Below, in pieces: positions 1-5,066 of a stretch of DNA of 5,128 nt. Within the stretch, counting starts at the first letter, position 1, and every line of letters begins with the position of its first letter. Under the pieces are notes generated by a model that saw nothing but the letters and a program-made list of their open reading frames with translations, had not been told where the DNA came from and did not search any database. This stretch comes from Clostridia bacterium. Lineage in GTDB: Bacteria > Bacillota > Clostridia > Christensenellales > CAG-314. Position numbers and translations under genes: made by a program. The stretch covers positions 1 to 5,128 of the forward strand of contig CAAGHL010000074.1 of NCBI GenBank assembly GCA_900769665.1. The letters run 5' to 3'.

Positions 1-275
1 AAATGATGAATACGCAAGAAGTCGTAATTGTGGACGTCCGCACGCAAAGCGAGTATGACGAAGGGCATATTCAAAACTCCGTGCTTATTCCAAACGAAAC
101 GATAGGCAGCGAGCCTCCCGCAAATCTTCCCGACAAAAACGCAATTATTCTTGTGTACTGCCGTAGCGGAAGAAGAAGCGAAGAGGCGGCAAGAAAGTTG
201 GTAAATCTCGGTTACGTAAGCGTCTATGATTTCGGCGGCATAAACGACTGGACATACGGCACGGTTACGGATTAA
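1..275 (+). CDS. Rhodanese-like domain protein, 5' end cut by the window
   Basis: Single-domain rhodanese, a family that transfers sulfur through a cysteine persulfide in the cytoplasm. Numbering from the first visible Met (base 3), residues 9-15 (IVDVRTQ) and 18-23 (YDEGHI) match the family's DVR...EY..GHI block. Residues 52-59 (YCRSGRRS) form the active-site loop with catalytic Cys53, and the C-terminal GG...W block (78-83) is present. The ATG at base 3 is probably not the true start: in this family the DVR block is normally preceded by a further 10-20 residues (beta strand plus helix), and MMNTQE looks like the end of that helix. Only two bases precede it, so neither the start nor a ribosome binding site can be judged. 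The stop is TAA at 273-275. The family is certain; the physiological sulfur donor and acceptor cannot be inferred, and the upstream neighbour is outside the window. Confidence 0.88.
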   Translation, partial: MMNTQEVVIVDVRTQSEYDEGHIQNSVLIPNETIGSEPPANLPDKNAIILVYCRSGRRSEEAARKLVNLGYVSVYDFGGINDWTYGTVTD

Positions 276-386
276 AAAACAATTTCCGGACATATCGGCG
301 GACGATTCAAAGAAAAAACAAATGTCACATCGTCGGTTTTGCAATCGCAAAATCAATTTGTATTTCTAAAAAGAGAACAATGGCTG

Positions 387-395
387 TGTTACAAT
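387..395 (+). promoter_or_regulatory. Extended -10 promoter for the 438 and 777 genes
   Basis: TGT followed directly by TACAAT (390-395) fits an extended -10 element. No good -35 lies 16-18 bases upstream, which such promoters tolerate. Transcription would start near 402, about 35 bases before the next start codon. Assigned by eye only. Confidence 0.4.
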
Positions 396-437
396 GATTG
401 CAGATACAGACTGTATGTTTGGGGAGTGTTAGTGTAA

Positions 438-728
438 ATGAAAGTTGAGTTTGAATTGCCCGATGGGGAATTGGAGTGGGAGGATAATGCTAGTCTGAAA
501 ATAAATCGGACTAGCGAAAACTTGATAGAAATTGACGGCAATAAAGAGGGATTGATTTCGCTTTCCAAACAATTGCTTGTGGTTGCGTATTCGGACGAGT
601 ATGTATTTGTGCATCACCAAGCGGAACATAACACTCCGCAAGGCTATATGTACGGAGATTTGGACGAAGGCTCTCTTGACCTATCCATTGTAAAAAGCAA
701 TCGCAAGGGCAGGCATCTACCCGAATAA
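438..728 (+). CDS. Small acidic protein of unknown function, possibly Imm32-like
   Basis: A complete 96-residue protein with no signal peptide or membrane segment. The start is fixed by an in-frame TAA directly before the ATG (435-437) and by GGGGAG at 421-426, a slightly long 11-base spacing. Residues 28-50 read as a strand and helix around GNKEGL (34-39). Residues 55-61 are a strand with paired His59-His60, and a C-terminal strand carries DLDEGSLDLSI (74-84). This order (strand, GN.EGL, helix, His-containing strand, EGS.DL.I strand) resembles my recollection of the Imm32 immunity-protein family of polymorphic toxin systems, but the similarity is weak and from memory. No toxin gene lies beside it, so a toxin-neutralising role is not supported by context. 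It lies 48 bases before the histidine phosphatase on the same strand and may be co-transcribed with it. Real as a gene; function uncertain. Confidence 0.72.
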   Translation: MKVEFELPDGELEWEDNASLKINRTSENLIEIDGNKEGLISLSKQLLVVAYSDEYVFVHHQAEHNTPQGYMYGDLDEGSLDLSIVKSNRKGRHLPE

Positions 729-776
729 TAAACATCCGTCGGCATATAGTTTGTCGGCAAAGCATGGTGGTACAAA

Positions 777-1487
777 ATGTTACTGTATTATATACGCCAC
801 GGGGATCCCGTTTATGACCCCGACAGTTTGACTGAACTCGGACACAAACAAGCCGAGGCGTTGTCCGAGCGGCTTGCAAAGCTAGGTTTGGACGAAATCT
901 ACTGCTCGACAACCAATCGCGCGCAACAAACGGCGGCGCCCACTGCGCAAAAACTCGGTTTGCCCGTGCGCTTGTTGGATTGGTGCAATGAAAGCTACGT
1001 TTGGGAAGAGTTTACAACCGTTGACGAACGTGGCAAAAGGTGGTTCTACCAAGACGAAAACATGCGCAAAGTCATGGCTTCGCAACAAGTGGAGCAGTTG
1101 GGTGCGGAGTGGTACAACTGCGACTCATTTGCCGATACAGCCACACAAAAGGGCGTGCTGCGTATACGCAAGGAAGCTTCCGCCTTTCTGTCATCGCTAG
1201 GCTACGACAAATCGCCCGACGGCAACTACTACACGGCAAGCAACCCCAACGAAAAACGCATAGCCTTGTTTGCTCACGAGGGTTTCGGCATGGCGTTTTT
1301 GAGTGTGTTGCTAGGCATACCTTACCCGACGTTTTGCTTGCACTTTGCGTTGGAACACAGCTCCATGACGGTGATACAATTTGACGGAACGGACTTTGTC
1401 GTGCCTTGCGTACTGCAACTTAGCAACGACTCCCACCTATACAAAAGCGGATTGCCCACCAACTACAACAACGGCATTGCCGTTTAG
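777..1487 (+). CDS. Histidine phosphatase family protein (phosphoglycerate mutase-like)
   Basis: A complete 236-residue cytosolic member of the histidine phosphatase superfamily, which hydrolyses phosphate esters through a phosphohistidine. Residues 5-10 (YIRHGD) give the RHG signature with nucleophile His8 and Arg7. Residues 44-52 (STTNRAQQT) match the S..xRA.QTA phosphate-pocket block with Arg48. The second catalytic His is His167 in LFAHEGFG (165-171), where many relatives have SHGG. The N-terminal half after residue 65 (CNESYVWEEF, 70-79) may supply the general acid. About 85 residues between the two halves form a substrate cap, longer than in minimal SixA-type members. The start is supported by GGTGG at 766-770, six bases upstream. 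Such proteins are often annotated as phosphoglycerate mutase or cobalamin phosphatase, but nothing here supports either substrate, and no cob or glycolytic genes are nearby. Fold and chemistry are sure; substrate is unknown. Confidence 0.92.
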   Translation: MLLYYIRHGDPVYDPDSLTELGHKQAEALSERLAKLGLDEIYCSTTNRAQQTAAPTAQKLGLPVRLLDWCNESYVWEEFTTVDERGKRWFYQDENMRKVMASQQVEQLGAEWYNCDSFADTATQKGVLRIRKEASAFLSSLGYDKSPDGNYYTASNPNEKRIALFAHEGFGMAFLSVLLGIPYPTFCLHFALEHSSMTVIQFDGTDFVVPCVLQLSNDSHLYKSGLPTNYNNGIAV

Positions 1488-1525
1488 ACTTATCAGATAA
1501 AAACGTTGCATCTGCTATTGCCTTG

Positions 1526-1636
1526 TTAAGTTACATCGTGTAATGAAGTTTTTACAGCCTCCCACGTAGCTTTTAAGTCGTCTAGTTGTGAGAATTTGCC
1601 ATGATTTTTAGCAAATTGCAGAGGATAGTATAAAGT
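1526..1636 (-). pseudogene. Possible decayed 3' end of a minus-strand gene
   Basis: The minus strand is open for 36 codons between an in-frame TAG (1637-1639) and a TAA (1526-1528). The peptide looks unusually protein-like for intergenic DNA: it contains YYPLQFAKNHGKF, then QLDDLKATWEAVKTSL, with a mixed, amphipathic composition. There is no start codon with a ribosome binding site, and upstream continuation needs a frameshift. I do not recognise a family. It could be a gene remnant or chance, and I favour neither strongly. Confidence 0.2.
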
Positions 1637-1701
1637 CTAATAATAAATTTGTGATAAGATTTGTTGAAAATACAGGTATACTGACTAGTGAAAAGCTACG
1701 T
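1564..1701. repeat. 11-bp inverted repeat flanking 116 bases
   Basis: ACGTAGCTTTT at 1564-1574 and its exact reverse complement AAAAGCTACGT at 1691-1701. The bases just outside the arms do not match, and no target-site duplication is visible, so a miniature transposon is not demonstrated. The loop is long for a stable RNA hairpin. Confidence 0.45.
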
Positions 1702-1710
1702 CGAAAAAAC

Positions 1711-1744
1711 TTGTAATTTTCGGCAATATGTGTTAATGTATAAC
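1711..1744 (+). promoter_or_regulatory. Promoter of the DtxR-family gene
   Basis: TTGTAA at 1711-1716, then 17 bases, then TAATGT at 1734-1739, which keeps the key first T, second A and last T of a -10. TGT at 1731-1733 adds an extended -10. TATAAC at 1739-1744 is an alternative -10. Transcription would start around 1746-1751. Confidence 0.5.
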
Positions 1745-1758
1745 TAACTTATTTAGTT
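1742..1758. promoter_or_regulatory. Palindromic candidate operator for the DtxR-family regulator
   Basis: AACTAACTTATTTAGTT is a 17-bp imperfect palindrome with 7 of 8 base pairs matching about the central base and six perfect outer pairs (AACTAA/TTAGTT). It covers the predicted transcription start and ends two bases before the GAGG ribosome binding site. Operators of DtxR-type proteins are palindromes of about this length and are rich in TTAG/CTAA half-site elements. The assignment to this regulator is inference from position and symmetry. Confidence 0.45.
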
Positions 1759-1770
1759 GCGAGGCAAACC

Positions 1771-2133
1771 ATGGTAAACAACGAATCGCAGGAGATGTAT
1801 CTAGAAACTATATTGAAGCTTCAACAAAGGAAGGGTAACGTGCGTGCCATCGACGTGGCGGAGGAACTCGGTTACAGCAAACCAAGCGTTTCTCGCGCGG
1901 TGGGCATCATGAAGACGGATGGTTTCATCGTGGTGCATCCCGACGGCATGATCGAGCTTACCGATACGGGTCGTGCGAAGGCGCAAAACGTGCTTGACCG
2001 CCACTTGGCGCTTACCCAAGCGTTGGTACAAATGGGCATGTCCGTCGAAGCGGCGGAGGACAACGCATGCCGTGTGGAACACGTAATCACCGAGGAAGCG
2101 TTCGAGGCAATCCGCAAGTACTTCAACGTGTAG
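1771..2133 (+). CDS. DtxR-family metal-dependent transcriptional regulator, short form
   Basis: A 120-residue cytoplasmic DNA-binding protein. Residues 8-45 form the winged helix-turn-helix (MYLETILKL, then IDVAEELGYSKPSVSRAV as the recognition region). The wing is 51-65, and the helical metal-binding and dimer domain is 69-118. Aligned by eye with diphtheria DtxR, the primary metal ligands are Met9 (DtxR Met10), Cys100 (Cys102), Glu103 (Glu105) and His104 (His106). MntR has Asp and Glu where this protein has Met9 and Cys100, so an iron-type sensor is favoured. Of the ancillary site only His78 is kept; the DtxR Glu83 and His98 positions appear to be Thr82 and Glu96. The C-terminal SH3-like domain of full-length DtxR (about 230 residues) is absent, as in MntR-sized members. 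The start has GAGG at 1761-1764. It is probably transcribed alone, from a promoter overlapped by a palindrome, and ends at the terminator below. Confidence 0.92.
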   Translation: MVNNESQEMYLETILKLQQRKGNVRAIDVAEELGYSKPSVSRAVGIMKTDGFIVVHPDGMIELTDTGRAKAQNVLDRHLALTQALVQMGMSVEAAEDNACRVEHVITEEAFEAIRKYFNV

Positions 2134-2169
2134 GCAAACGTGCGGACGGCATAAAAATTTATTGAATGT

Positions 2170-2221
2170 AAAAAGCGGCAACCCGTCGTTACTGTACGTA
2201 GCAATGGGTTGTCGCTTTTTT
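2170..2221. terminator. Long bidirectional rho-independent terminator
   Basis: The arms at 2170-2184 and 2206-2220 pair over 15 bases with one G-U, and T6 ends the plus-strand side (2216-2221). A second short stem, 2188-2192 with 2198-2202, sits inside the loop. The left arm begins with A5, so the minus-strand transcript also ends in a U run. It lies between the convergent DtxR-type and oleate hydratase genes and can serve both, though it is about 210 bases beyond the hydratase stop. Confidence 0.88.
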
Positions 2222-2430
2222 ATGTTGTTTCGGTAATGGTCGTAGTGTGGTGTTTGCCGCTCGAACTGTCGTCGTTGCACCGCATATAAACGGCGTTTGC
2301 GATGAAAAATCCTATCGGACGTTACGACTTGCCGAGCTTGTCGGCGAAAGTCCGCCTGTCGGCAAAAAATGTATACGTATGTGAAATTTGCTTACATTTC
2401 TTGCCGATTTTGCGTTGCGTTTTGGTTAAA
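2222..2430. other. Intergenic stretch between convergent genes; no gene seen
   Basis: It would be the 3' untranslated part of the oleate hydratase message. I see no start codon with a ribosome binding site in either direction. The only structure I can support is the hairpin at 2329-2365. Confidence 0.55.
2329..2365. repeat. Two-tier inverted repeat in the oleate hydratase 3' region
   Basis: The outer stem TTGCCGA (2329-2335) pairs with TCGGCAA (2359-2365). The inner stem GGCG (2343-2346) pairs with CGCC (2353-2356) around a six-base loop. An alternative fold pairs GCCGA (2331-2335) with TCGGC (2341-2345). Neither strand has a T run on the correct side, so it is not a standard terminator; it could be an mRNA 3' stabilising hairpin or chance. 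Confidence 0.4.
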
Positions 2431-4224
2431 TTACTTCACCAGGCCGCTGTTTTTCAGTAGTAGTTCGATATCGGTGCCTTTCACCTTTTTCAGTAGTATT
2501 TTTACGGCGCGGCGCTCAAAGAAGTTCATCTTTACTTCGTCGAGGGACTTCTTGTCCAATGCGTAGTAGCATGCGCGCAACAACTCTCTCACGTCGTAGC
2601 AACTACCCCAAACTTCGGGCACGCCTCTGTCGACGTTAAGCAACGTGTACACTGCTTCCATACCTGTACGCATGGAGTACTCCGTAGTAAAGATGGTGTC
2701 GCGCGGCGTTTCGGCAAACTGTCCGACAAAGGCGAAGTTGACTGCGCCTTGGGGTACTACAAGCGGTCTGTCGCTGTTTTTGCGCGGTTGGAAGAAGGCG
2801 TTGATGTAGGGCATGAAGCATGTGGTGGTGTTGCAAGCGTTCTTGGCAAGGCTGTCGATCTTTGCCGTAGGCACGCCGATGTGGTACAGCCACTCGCGGC
2901 AAACCTCCTCGCCGGTGCAGTTGCGCATTGCTTTCTTCACATAGTTGCCGGGGCGGTTGGTGTTGAGTGCGTACACCCACACAAGCACGGTGTTTTTGTC
3001 TTGTGCCTTAAATTGCGGTTGACGGTTGATTGTCCAAGACAAGTACCAGTTGTCGGTGCTGTCCTTCACCGTCACGATACCGCCCGTGGTCACCTTGCCT
3101 TTGCGAGGATCGCGCTTGCAAACGTTCATGATGTACTTGATTATCTCTTCGTCGGACGTTGCCACCGTTGCGCTCATCCAGTTGGTTGCTTCCACGTCGC
3201 TGCAAAATGCGTCGGGGTTGCCGTACTCGCCGTGTTGGGCTTGTTTGGCGATGTTCTTCCACAAATCCCACGATTCGCCTGCGCCGTTTACAATACCGCT
3301 GAGGTCGGGCGCATGGGTTTGGTCGCCGTAGCAACTGGTGTCGGTGCAGCAACCGTTGGTGATAAACACAAGGTCGTCCTCGATGAGGTCGATGGTTTGT
3401 TGTTTGCCGTCCTTGACGTACACGATTTGTTTGGCAACCTTTTTATCGCCCTTTGTTTCGATAACAACGTTTTTGACGTCCACGCCGTACTCGACGGTAA
3501 CTCCGTGCGCCTCAAGGTACTTTACAAGGGGCAAAATCATGCTTTCGTATTGGTTGTATTTGGTAAAGCGCAACGCCGAGAAGTCTGGCAAGCCGTCGAT
3601 GTGGTGCACGTAACGGCACAGGTAACGCTTCATTTCAAGCGCGCTCGACCAACGTTGGAACGCAAACATCGTTTGCCAATACAGCCAAAAGTTGGTATTC
3701 CAAAAGCTTTCGGGCAGTACGTCGCTGATTTTTTTGCCTTCAAGTTGCTCCTCGGGGGTCATAAACAACTTGGATAGCGCCAAAGCCGACTTCTTGTCCA
3801 ACTTAAATTGCTTGTCTGTGTGTGCGTCCTTGCCGCGTTCCTGCGTGGCACGGCACAGCGAGTAGTTGGGGTCGTGCTTGTTTAGCCAATAGTATTCGTC
3901 CAACACCGATACGTCGGGCGTTTCGATACTGGGTACGTCGCGGAATACATCCCACATTACCTCAAAGTGGTTGTCCATTTCTCTTCCGCCGCGCATGTAG
4001 AAACCCTTTGTCACGTCCTTTCTGCCGTCGCAACTGCCGCCTGCAAGGTCGAGTTTCTCCAAAAGATGTACGTGTTCGCCCTTCATTTGTCCGTCGCGCA
4101 CAAGGTAAAATGCCGCAGTCAGTCCTGCCAAGCCCGTGCCGATGATGTATGCCGATTTCTTGTCTACTCCCGACGGTTTTTCGGGATGTGCAAAGCTTTC
4201 GTAAGTTCCTGCCGAGTAATACAT
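2431..4224 (-). CDS. ohyA: Oleate hydratase (FAD-dependent fatty acid double-bond hydratase)
   Basis: A complete 597-residue protein at the family's usual length (about 590-650), once called the 67-kDa myosin-cross-reactive antigen. The family adds water to cis-9 double bonds of free fatty acids such as oleate and linoleate, giving 10-hydroxy acids; FAD is required but the reaction is redox-neutral. The dinucleotide-binding motif GTGLAGL is at 29-35, with Glu56 after the second strand and AGGSCDG at 61-67. The signature RGGREMDNHFE (78-88) holds Glu82, and MKRYLCRY (198-205) holds Tyr201, matching the catalytic Glu and Tyr described for the staphylococcal enzyme, as I recall it. The C-terminus (about 568-590) is basic and amphipathic (RRAVKILLKKVK), like the membrane-associating tail of the family. 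GGAGG (4233-4237, minus) lies 8 bases before the start. No signal peptide, so cytosolic or peripheral on the inner membrane face. A TetR-type gene lies directly upstream on the same strand and is the likely regulator. Likely roles are detoxification of host or dietary unsaturated fatty acids. Confidence 0.97.
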   Translation of the reverse strand: MYYSAGTYESFAHPEKPSGVDKKSAYIIGTGLAGLTAAFYLVRDGQMKGEHVHLLEKLDLAGGSCDGRKDVTKGFYMRGGREMDNHFEVMWDVFRDVPSIETPDVSVLDEYYWLNKHDPNYSLCRATQERGKDAHTDKQFKLDKKSALALSKLFMTPEEQLEGKKISDVLPESFWNTNFWLYWQTMFAFQRWSSALEMKRYLCRYVHHIDGLPDFSALRFTKYNQYESMILPLVKYLEAHGVTVEYGVDVKNVVIETKGDKKVAKQIVYVKDGKQQTIDLIEDDLVFITNGCCTDTSCYGDQTHAPDLSGIVNGAGESWDLWKNIAKQAQHGEYGNPDAFCSDVEATNWMSATVATSDEEIIKYIMNVCKRDPRKGKVTTGGIVTVKDSTDNWYLSWTINRQPQFKAQDKNTVLVWVYALNTNRPGNYVKKAMRNCTGEEVCREWLYHIGVPTAKIDSLAKNACNTTTCFMPYINAFFQPRKNSDRPLVVPQGAVNFAFVGQFAETPRDTIFTTEYSMRTGMEAVYTLLNVDRGVPEVWGSCYDVRELLRACYYALDKKSLDEVKMNFFERRAVKILLKKVKGTDIELLLKNSGLVK

Positions 4225-4264
4225 AGTGTAAACCTCCGTTTCGTATCAAGGCGACTTTGTGTTG

Positions 4265-4288
4265 TTGTCGCAATGTTTGTCGCATTGC
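4265..4288. promoter_or_regulatory. Tandem TGTCGCA repeats with inverted symmetry in the oleate hydratase leader
   Basis: TTGTCGCA occurs at 4265-4272 and again at 4277-4284, 12 bases apart. Extended, the two copies agree at 10 of 11 bases (ending AATG and ATTG). The same stretch contains GCAATG (4270-4275) and CATTGC (4283-4288) as an inverted pair with a 7-base spacer. It lies about 20-45 bases downstream of the predicted transcription start, a position that suits a repressor roadblock. TGTCGCA recurs before the TetR-type gene. Binding by that protein is inference. Confidence 0.4.
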
Positions 4289-4314
4289 CGCGCCTTGTTT
4301 TGTTTTGTGAGCTT

Positions 4315-4343
4315 ATTGTAACGCTACTCGGCAAAAATTACAA
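4315..4343 (-). promoter_or_regulatory. Promoter of the oleate hydratase gene
   Basis: On the minus strand, TTGTAA (4338-4343) is followed by exactly 17 bases and TACAAT (4315-4320), a good primary sigma-factor promoter. Transcription would start near 4308, giving a leader of about 84 bases. It begins just after the U tract of the upstream gene's terminator, so the hydratase is set up for independent transcription. Confidence 0.68.
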
Positions 4344-4348
4344 TAATC

Positions 4349-4382
4349 AAAAAATTGCCCGTGATAAACAAATTATCACGGG
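4349..4382 (-). terminator. Rho-independent terminator of the TetR-family gene
   Basis: CCCGTGATAA (4358-4367) and TTATCACGGG (4373-4382) form a perfect 10-bp stem with a five-base loop. In minus-strand sense it is followed by CAA and then T6 (4354 down to 4349). It starts 32 bases after the TetR-family stop codon. Confidence 0.9.
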
Positions 4383-4414
4383 TAAGTAAATTGTAAAAAA
4401 TTTTATCATTTTGC

Positions 4415-4987
4415 CTATTTTGATGTGGCAGTGTCCAAACGCATGCGGTTGAGCGCCGATGTGATGTCGCCCTTGATGACGGTGGCAAGTTTGTCTACAA
4501 TCAGTTCCGGTTCGCCTTCCATGTCCGCGGCAACCCAATCCAACATCAGTCCTACAAAAATGTAGGAGTACACCTTGGCAATAAAGTCCTTGTCCTCTTG
4601 GCGTACCACCATATTTTGCAACTTTTCCTCCACAACGTCCATGATTAGTTTGTCCACAAGCGGTTTCAGGTAACGCTCCGCTTGCTCGCGGCTTACACAA
4701 CGGTAGACGTTCATCACAAATGGTTTGTTTTCCTTTACGGCGTAGAATATTTGCGTAAAGCCTTGCTCCCAAGTGTCGTAGTGCTTGTTGTCGGCAAGCG
4801 CTTGGGTGGCGTCCTCTATGCACACCCACTCTACAAGGTCGTATATGTCCTTGAAGTGGTAGTAGAATGTCATTCGGTTGATGCCGCAGTCTTCCGCAAG
4901 GTCGTTTATTGTGATTTTGTTTAGCGGTTTTTGACGTAGTACGTTTTTGAGTGACGCTTCCAACGCGCGCTTGGTTATTTGTGACAT
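4415..4987 (-). CDS. TetR/AcrR-family transcriptional regulator
   Basis: A 190-residue cytoplasmic DNA-binding protein. Residues 4-50 form the TetR N-terminal domain; ITINDLAEDCGINRMTFYYH (25-44) is the helix-turn-helix, and YYHFKDIYDLVEWV (42-55) is the conserved end of the recognition helix plus linker. The rest (about 60-185) is an all-helical ligand-binding and dimer domain whose look (KENKPFVMNVYR, 85-96; FVGLMLDWV, 144-152) recalls the C-terminal type seen in DhaS-like Bacillota regulators. I chose the ATG at 4985-4987 because AAAGGAG (4993-4999, minus) lies five bases before it and the domain begins there; an in-frame ATG eight codons further upstream (5009-5011) has no such site and would place the ribosome binding site inside the gene. 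It lies directly upstream of oleate hydratase on the same strand, separated by a terminator and promoter. Local repression of that gene in response to fatty acids is the natural hypothesis, but the ligand cannot be read from sequence. Confidence 0.93.
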   Translation of the reverse strand: MSQITKRALEASLKNVLRQKPLNKITINDLAEDCGINRMTFYYHFKDIYDLVEWVCIEDATQALADNKHYDTWEQGFTQIFYAVKENKPFVMNVYRCVSREQAERYLKPLVDKLIMDVVEEKLQNMVVRQEDKDFIAKVYSYIFVGLMLDWVAADMEGEPELIVDKLATVIKGDITSALNRMRLDTATSK

Positions 4988-5003
4988 GTTTACTCCTTTG
5001 CGG

Positions 5004-5010
5004 TGTCGCA
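5004..5010. promoter_or_regulatory. Third TGTCGCA copy, upstream of the TetR-family gene
   Basis: TGTCGCA lies five bases upstream of the ribosome binding site of the TetR-family gene, in the same orientation relative to transcription as the pair in the oleate hydratase leader. By eye I found no other exact copies in the window. It could be half of an autoregulatory site. Confidence 0.25.
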
Positions 5011-5033
5011 TAAAGGGAAGTTTCGTTGTCGGG

Positions 5034-5066
5034 TTAAAGCCCTAGGCTTAATTTGGCTATCACCAA
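5034..5066. promoter_or_regulatory. Two adjacent palindromes upstream of the TetR-family gene
   Basis: AAGCC (5037-5041) and GGCTT (5045-5049) pair around CTA, and TTAA flanks both sides if one A is bulged. Next to it TTGG (5053-5056) and CCAA (5063-5066) pair around six bases. They lie 47-80 bases before the start codon, where the promoter should be, and could be operator sites for this or a divergent gene beyond the window. I could not assign a clear -35/-10 pair; TTGACC (5118-5123, minus) is the best -35-like hexamer but lacks a good partner. Confidence 0.28.

Larger units (their letters stand above)
1488..1710. other. AT-rich intergenic stretch without a recognisable intact gene
   Basis: This stretch runs from the histidine phosphatase stop to the regulator's promoter. 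I see no start-to-stop frame with a plausible ribosome binding site and no convincing terminator (TTATCAGATAA at 1491-1501 has no usable loop). It contains an 11-bp inverted repeat and a short open minus-strand frame, both listed separately. Base composition is visibly richer in A and T than in the flanking genes. Confidence 0.6.

Noticed and set aside
1491..1501. TTATCAGATAA as a terminator for the histidine phosphatase gene
   Set aside because: The arms leave a single-base loop and only A bases follow on the plus strand, so it cannot act as a rho-independent terminator.
1771..2133. Assigning the gene as mntR
   Set aside because: The size fits MntR, but Met9 and Cys100 replace the Asp and Glu metal ligands of MntR, so a manganese-specific name is not justified.
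1801..2280. Minus-strand open frame of 159 codons
   Set aside because: It runs through the bidirectional terminator and then antisense to the DtxR-type gene; Arg/His-rich composition, no motif, no good ribosome binding site.
2749..3777. Plus-strand open frame of 342 codons
   Set aside because: It lies wholly antisense to the clearly real oleate hydratase. Its translation is rich in Val, Cys and His with no family motif, as expected from the codon bias of the opposite strand.
3967..4389. Plus-strand open frame of 140 codons
   Set aside because: It is antisense to the start of oleate hydratase and covers its promoter and the adjacent terminator, and it shows no family motif.
4347..4829. Minus-strand open frame of 160 codons overlapping the TetR-family gene
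   Set aside because: It is a shifted frame of the TetR-type gene that reads on through its terminator; the composition is Arg/Gly/Cys-rich and no domain is recognisable.
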